This document shows positions 6,002-9,324 of a stretch of DNA of 9,324 nucleotides, one piece after another. How positions within the stretch are numbered: position 1 is the first letter of the stretch; each line of letters begins with the position of its first letter. This DNA is from an uncultured Sutterella sp. Lineage in GTDB: Bacteria > Pseudomonadota > Gammaproteobacteria > Burkholderiales > Burkholderiaceae_F. The stretch covers positions 1 to 9,324 of the forward strand of contig USIM01000028.1 of NCBI GenBank assembly GCA_900554675.1. Reading direction: 5' to 3'. A program made the position numbers and the translations under genes. The notes under the pieces are model-generated. The model was not told where the DNA came from, searched no databases, and saw nothing but the letters and a program-made list of their open reading frames with translations.

Positions 6002-6734
6002 GGTTGACGGGCTCCCCTCTATGACCGAGGAAGCTTCCAAGCGTTGCAATGATTGCGGACAGTGCGTTGCCTATTGTCCTCAAGGCTGTGCCACGCAACA
6101 GCTCTCTGAACATTTTGAGATGCCTAAAGCTTTTTCTTTCGATCCTTCAAAAACAGAAATTCTTCTTCGCTTTTTGCAGTCTCGTCGCTCTTATCGCAAC
6201 TTCCAATCAACACCGGTTGATGAGAGTACTATGACTGCAATTTTGGAAACCGCAAACTACGCCCCTTCGGGTGGCAATAACCGTAAATTGCGCTGGATTG
6301 TATTGAAATCGCCCGAAAAAACGAAAGCGCTTACGGAACTCATTGCACAATGGTTTGACAAAGAGGCTCGGCATCATCCTGTTTACGGCAAACGTTACGC
6401 AATGGACTCCATTTTGGAAAGGTACAGAAATGGCAAAGATGTCATCTTACGTGGCGCACCGCACATTGCTTTTGTGGTCGGTCCCAGCAATCACGTTTGG
6501 GGACCAGTGGATACTGGTATTGCTTTGACGTACTTTAATTTGGCGTGCGAAGCGCATGACATCGGATGCTGTTTTGCCGGTTACGCAACGAAGACCGCTG
6601 AATCCCAAATCGTTCGTCAATTTTTAGATGTCAAAGATGAGGAAACCGTTTGGTGTGCTATCTGCTTTGGAAAGAAAACGTTGCACTCGGTAAGGGTTCC
6701 TAATCGAGGTTCTGTGCCTGTCAGCTACATTTAG
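6000..6734 (+). CDS. Nitroreductase-domain remnant with ferredoxin motif (3' part of IS-split gene)
   Basis: 244 codons, complete to the TAG stop, but this is residues 29-272 of the gene that starts at 4057. It retains the second 4Fe-4S motif CNDCGQCVAYCP (C44, C47, C50, C54 of the restored protein) and a full nitroreductase domain: SRRSYRNF (FMN phosphate contact region), APSGGNNRKLRWIV (flavin loop) and the helix around ALTYFNLACEAHDIGCCFAG. Family members are FMN flavoproteins that reduce substrates with electrons passed through the iron-sulfur clusters; the substrate cannot be told. The ATG at 6000 is an internal codon and its promoter was cut off by the insertion. The IS end supplies only a weak TAGG before it. 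Expression is doubtful and the clusters would lack their partner cysteines. It is best treated as a pseudogene half, although the domain itself is undamaged. Confidence 0.8.
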   Translation: MVDGLPSMTEEASKRCNDCGQCVAYCPQGCATQQLSEHFEMPKAFSFDPSKTEILLRFLQSRRSYRNFQSTPVDESTMTAILETANYAPSGGNNRKLRWIVLKSPEKTKALTELIAQWFDKEARHHPVYGKRYAMDSILERYRNGKDVILRGAPHIAFVVGPSNHVWGPVDTGIALTYFNLACEAHDIGCCFAGYATKTAESQIVRQFLDVKDEETVWCAICFGKKTLHSVRVPNRGSVPVSYI

Positions 6735-6740
6735 TCCTTT

Positions 6741-6754
6741 TTGATCTTAATCAA
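6741..6754. promoter_or_regulatory. Perfect FNR-type palindrome
   Basis: TTGATCTTAATCAA matches the FNR consensus TTGAT-N4-ATCAA at all ten fixed positions. It lies six bases after the nitroreductase stop codon, between convergent genes, with no gene start downstream on either strand. It could serve a small RNA to its right, be left over from a lost gene, or simply be a weak hairpin. No convincing -10 box sits at the classical FNR distance. Confidence 0.4.
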
Positions 6755-6761
6755 ATCTTTT

Positions 6762-6820
6762 CACACTCTATCTTCGGTTTTCGTGAAAAATTACACCCTA
6801 TCCTAAGATAGAGTGTGTTT
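6762..6820 (+). terminator. Hairpin with alternative pairing after the nitroreductase remnant
   Basis: CACACTCTATCTT (6762-6774) is the perfect complement of AAGATAGAGTGTG (6805-6817), which is followed by TTTT. A diverged direct copy of the left arm, ACACCCTATC (6793-6802), can instead pair with GATAGAGTGT (6807-6816) around a four-base loop. Either form could terminate + strand transcription, though the T run is short. Confidence 0.55.
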
Positions 6821-6848
6821 TACGCTCAAAAAAGCCATTTTGTATGTA

Positions 6849-6888
6849 AAAAATGCTCACCCAATTTCTAAGTTGAGTGAGCATTTTT
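6849..6888. terminator. Bidirectional terminator between convergent genes
   Basis: AAAAATGCTCAC (6849-6860) pairs perfectly with GTGAGCATTTTT (6877-6888), and CAA/TTG can extend the stem inward. The A run on one side and T run on the other give a U tail on both strands. It serves the alaS-tusA transcript on the - strand, 17 bases after the tusA stop, and backs up the hairpin on the + strand. Confidence 0.85.
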
Positions 6889-6905
6889 GCTGAACTTAAA
6901 ACAAG

Positions 6906-7136
6906 CTATTTGTGTGCAATGTAGTGATGAATTTCACCATTGTCTTGCGTCTCTTGAGCGAGCATTTTGTGCCCGGTTTGAGAAGCAAATTGCGCAATAT
7001 CGGCAACGCTTGCCGGATCCGTTGCTAACACGCAAAGCACTTCATCGGTTTGCATATCCGCAAGGGCCTTTTTTGTTTTAAGAACCGGCATGGGGCACTT
7101 GGTGCCCCGAGTGTCGATTTGTTTATCAAAGCGCAT
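6906..7136 (-). CDS. tusA: TusA/SirA-family sulfur carrier protein
   Basis: 76-residue cytosolic protein of the TusA (SirA) family; E. coli TusA has 81 residues. The signature is clear: D8-T-R-G-T-K-C14-P-M-P-V, with C14 of the C-P-x-P motif as the residue that would carry the persulfide, followed by a helix beginning LKTKKALADM. Family members take sulfur from a cysteine desulfurase and pass it on, in E. coli for thiolation of tRNA wobble uridine; other members serve molybdenum cofactor or dissimilatory sulfur pathways. Which applies here cannot be told. The ATG lies one base after the alaS stop codon, with AAGG at the end of alaS as ribosome site, so translation is probably coupled. An intrinsic terminator follows. 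Coupling a tRNA synthetase to a possible tRNA-thiolation protein is suggestive only. Confidence 0.88.
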   Translation of the reverse strand: MRFDKQIDTRGTKCPMPVLKTKKALADMQTDEVLCVLATDPASVADIAQFASQTGHKMLAQETQDNGEIHHYIAHK

Positions 7137-7137
7137 C

Positions 7138-9324
7138 TTACTTACCTTGAAGGAAAGCTTCGACGCCGGCCAACGCTTCGGCTAAATGCGTAGCGTCAGA
7201 GGCACCGGCCATTGCAAGATCAGGCTTACCGCCACCCTTGCCGCCCAAGACTTGAGCAACATGAGAAACGATTTCACCGGCCTTCATGCGAGCAACCAAA
7301 GACTTGGAAACAGCGGCCACGACTTGCACCTTACCGTCGTTTTCGCAAGCGAGCACCACCACAGCGGTTCCCAACTTGTCGCGCAACGTTTCAGCCATAC
7401 CACGCAAGCTCTTTGCATCGGTGTCGGCACGGCTCACAACCAACTTGTAGCCATCCATTTCCTTGGCAGAGTTCACCAATTCGGCAGCGGCAGCCGTTGC
7501 CAACTTGGTCTTTAATTGCGTGATTTGTTTTTCAAGGGACTTCACCGTTTCGAAAACCGTTTCCGCCTTATTGACCACCAAGTCAACCGGAGACTTCAAG
7601 ACACGAGCGGCATCCTTAATCGTGGCTTCTTGCTTACGCGTCAAAGCAACAACGTTCATACCGGTCGTCATTTCGATACGACGGATACCGGCAGCGATAC
7701 CGCCTTCGCTCAAGACCTTGAAGCTGCCGATGTCACCCGTGCGAGCCACGTGCGTACCACCGCAGAATTCAATGGAAGAACCGATCGTCAAAACACGAAC
7801 CGTTTCGCCATACTTTTCACCAAAGAGCATCAAAGCACCGGACTTCTTGGCTTCTTCGATCGGCATCACTTCGCACTTGACGGCCGTGTTGGCCAAAATT
7901 TCACGATTGACGATATCTTCCACTTCTTGGATTTGTTCAACCGTCATGGCTTCATTGTGCGTGAAGTCAAAGTGGCAAACATCGGGGCCCACCCAAGAGC
8001 CACGTTGTAAAACGTGTTCGCCCAAAACCTTGCGCAAAGCCGATTGCATCAAGTGAGCAGCAGAGTGATTCAAACGCGTCATGGCACGACGTTCGCTGTC
8101 GATCTTGACAGAGAACTTATCGCCCACGTGCACAGAACCTTCTTCAATGTGCACTTGGTGACCAAAAACCTTGGCCTTGATCTTTTGCGTATCGATCACG
8201 CGAGCCACCGTAGTGTCATTCTTCATCACACCGGTGTCACCCACTTGACCACCGCTTTCAGCGTAAAACGGCGTCGTATCCAAAACGATCACGCCCTCAG
8301 CACCGGCGGGCAACTCTTCAACAGGTTCGCCGTCCAAGTAAAGTGCCAAAACAGACACTCCGTCTTCAGCTTCGCGTTCGTAACCCGTAAAGGTCGTATC
8401 GGCACCGCTATATTCCAAACCGGCGGCCATCTTAAATTTAGCGCTAGCACGGGCCATGTCGCGTTGCTCTTGCATAGCAGCGTCAAAGCCTTGCATGTCC
8501 ACCGTCAAATTGCGTTCACGGCAAACGTCAGCGGTCAAGTCAACCGGGAAGCCGTACGTATCGTGAAGCTTAAAGGCAAGCTTGCCGTCCAAGACACCAT
8601 CCTTCGTTTCGGCGATGGCCTTTTCCAACATTTCCATGCCTTGAGCCAACGTTTGGCGGAAGCGTTGTTCTTCCTTAGCCAAAATTTGCTCAATCTTCGG
8701 ATTCTTCACTTCAGGATAAGCGTCACCCATTTCAGCGGCAACGGCATTGACCAACTTCGCAAAGAATTGATCGCGAGCACCCAACTTGTAGCCGTGGCGG
8801 ATAGCGCGACGGCAGATGCGGCGCAACACATAGGCGCGGCCTTCGTTACCCGGCACAATGCCATCGGCCACGGAGAATGCACAAGCACGAATGTGGTCAG
8901 CAATCACGCGCAAAGACGGAGACATCGGATCCACATCAGCGGCACCAGCGGCTTCAACACCGGCCTTAACAGCGGCCAACAAATTCTTAAAGAGGTCGAT
9001 TTCGTAATTACTGTGAACGTGTTGCAACACGGCAGAAATACGTTCCAAACCCATACCCGTATCAACAGAGGGCTTGGGCAACTTGTGCATCACGCCTTGT
9101 TCATCACGGTTAAATTGCATGAACACGAGGTTCCAAATTTCGATGTAACGGTCACCGTCCTCTTCAGGGCTTCCCGGAGGGCCACCTTGAACTTCTTCAC
9201 CGTGGTCATAGAAAATTTCAGAGCAAGGACCGCAAGGACCCGTGTCACCCATCATCCAGAAGTTGTCCGACATGTAGCGAGCGCCCTTGTTGTCGCCGAT
9301 GCGAACGATACGTTCAGCCGGAAC
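7138..9324 (-). CDS. alaS: Alanyl-tRNA synthetase, N-terminal part outside window
   Basis: Class II alanyl-tRNA synthetase, which charges tRNA-Ala and clears mischarged serine and glycine. 728 residues are visible; the frame is open through the right edge (reading VPAERIVRIGDNKG), so about 145 N-terminal residues with class II motif 1 are missing if the length equals the usual ~875. Visible parts: rest of the aminoacylation core (NFWMMGDTGPCGPC at 21-34, PSVDTGMGLER motif 3 at 85-95), tRNA-recognition region, editing domain with zinc-site HSAAH (420-424) and CGGTH (521-525), and the C-Ala domain with GGKGGGKPDLAMAG near the end. All expected editing residues are present. A methionine at 9273 is internal and not the start. 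tusA follows after one base. The housekeeping gene shows no damage. Confidence 0.96.
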   Translation of the reverse strand, partial: VPAERIVRIGDNKGARYMSDNFWMMGDTGPCGPCSEIFYDHGEEVQGGPPGSPEEDGDRYIEIWNLVFMQFNRDEQGVMHKLPKPSVDTGMGLERISAVLQHVHSNYEIDLFKNLLAAVKAGVEAAGAADVDPMSPSLRVIADHIRACAFSVADGIVPGNEGRAYVLRRICRRAIRHGYKLGARDQFFAKLVNAVAAEMGDAYPEVKNPKIEQILAKEEQRFRQTLAQGMEMLEKAIAETKDGVLDGKLAFKLHDTYGFPVDLTADVCRERNLTVDMQGFDAAMQEQRDMARASAKFKMAAGLEYSGADTTFTGYEREAEDGVSVLALYLDGEPVEELPAGAEGVIVLDTTPFYAESGGQVGDTGVMKNDTTVARVIDTQKIKAKVFGHQVHIEEGSVHVGDKFSVKIDSERRAMTRLNHSAAHLMQSALRKVLGEHVLQRGSWVGPDVCHFDFTHNEAMTVEQIQEVEDIVNREILANTAVKCEVMPIEEAKKSGALMLFGEKYGETVRVLTIGSSIEFCGGTHVARTGDIGSFKVLSEGGIAAGIRRIEMTTGMNVVALTRKQEATIKDAARVLKSPVDLVVNKAETVFETVKSLEKQITQLKTKLATAAAAELVNSAKEMDGYKLVVSRADTDAKSLRGMAETLRDKLGTAVVVLACENDGKVQVVAAVSKSLVARMKAGEIVSHVAQVLGGKGGGKPDLAMAGASDATHLAEALAGVEAFLQGK

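Noticed and set aside
6853..6875. Mini-ORF starting with the ATG at 6853
   Set aside because: It lies wholly inside the bidirectional terminator, is only a few codons long and has no ribosome site.
7463..8056. 197-codon + strand ORF opposite alaS
   Set aside because: It is a reading shadow of the highly codon-biased alaS gene; the translated sequence is low in recognisable features.
9271..9273. Methionine as start of alaS
   Set aside because: The same frame stays open to the window edge and the upstream residues (ERIVRIGDNKG) are typical AlaRS core, so this is an internal residue.

Overview
The window looks like a chromosomal segment of a host-associated proteobacterium. The proteins resemble gamma- and betaproteobacterial homologues, base composition is moderate, and the gene set (inducible ornithine decarboxylase with its antiporter, a ferredoxin-nitroreductase, a possible FNR site) suits an anaerobic or acid-exposed niche such as the gut. 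The alaS-tusA gene order and the IS1634-like element made me think of a Sutterellaceae-like betaproteobacterium. That placement is inference and not proven by the sequence.

Bases 1-3997 form a polyamine and acid-resistance unit on the + strand. It holds a short leader ORF (26-202), a structured leader region, ornithine decarboxylase speF (372-2531), a long intercistronic hairpin (2562-2601), the putrescine-ornithine antiporter potE (2616-3932) and a clear intrinsic terminator (3968-3997). SpeF turns ornithine into putrescine and CO2 while consuming a proton, and PotE exports the putrescine in exchange for more ornithine. The leader ORF is the main discovery. About 24 residues align gap-free with the ornithine-sensing arrest peptide SpeFL of enterobacteria, but where E. 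coli SpeFL ends at a stop codon this peptide continues with a Pro-Pro-Pro run and about 22 more residues.

Bases 4057-6734 hold a gene for a protein with two 4Fe-4S motifs followed by a nitroreductase domain. It is split by a complete 1852-bp IS1634/IS4-type insertion sequence (4143-5994) with matching inverted ends, one intact DDE transposase on the - strand and a 7-bp target duplication (TTCAAAT). Joining the halves across one copy of the duplication restores an uninterrupted 272-codon frame, so the apparent nitroreductase gene at 6000-6734 is really the 3' remnant of a disrupted gene. The cut falls between the two cysteine motifs.

Bases 6735-6905 are a convergent intergenic region with a perfect FNR-type palindrome, a three-part repeat able to form two competing hairpins, and a strong bidirectional terminator. 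Bases 6906-9324 carry, on the - strand, alanyl-tRNA synthetase alaS (N-terminal part beyond the window) followed after one base by a small TusA/SirA-family sulfur carrier gene; these two are probably cotranscribed.
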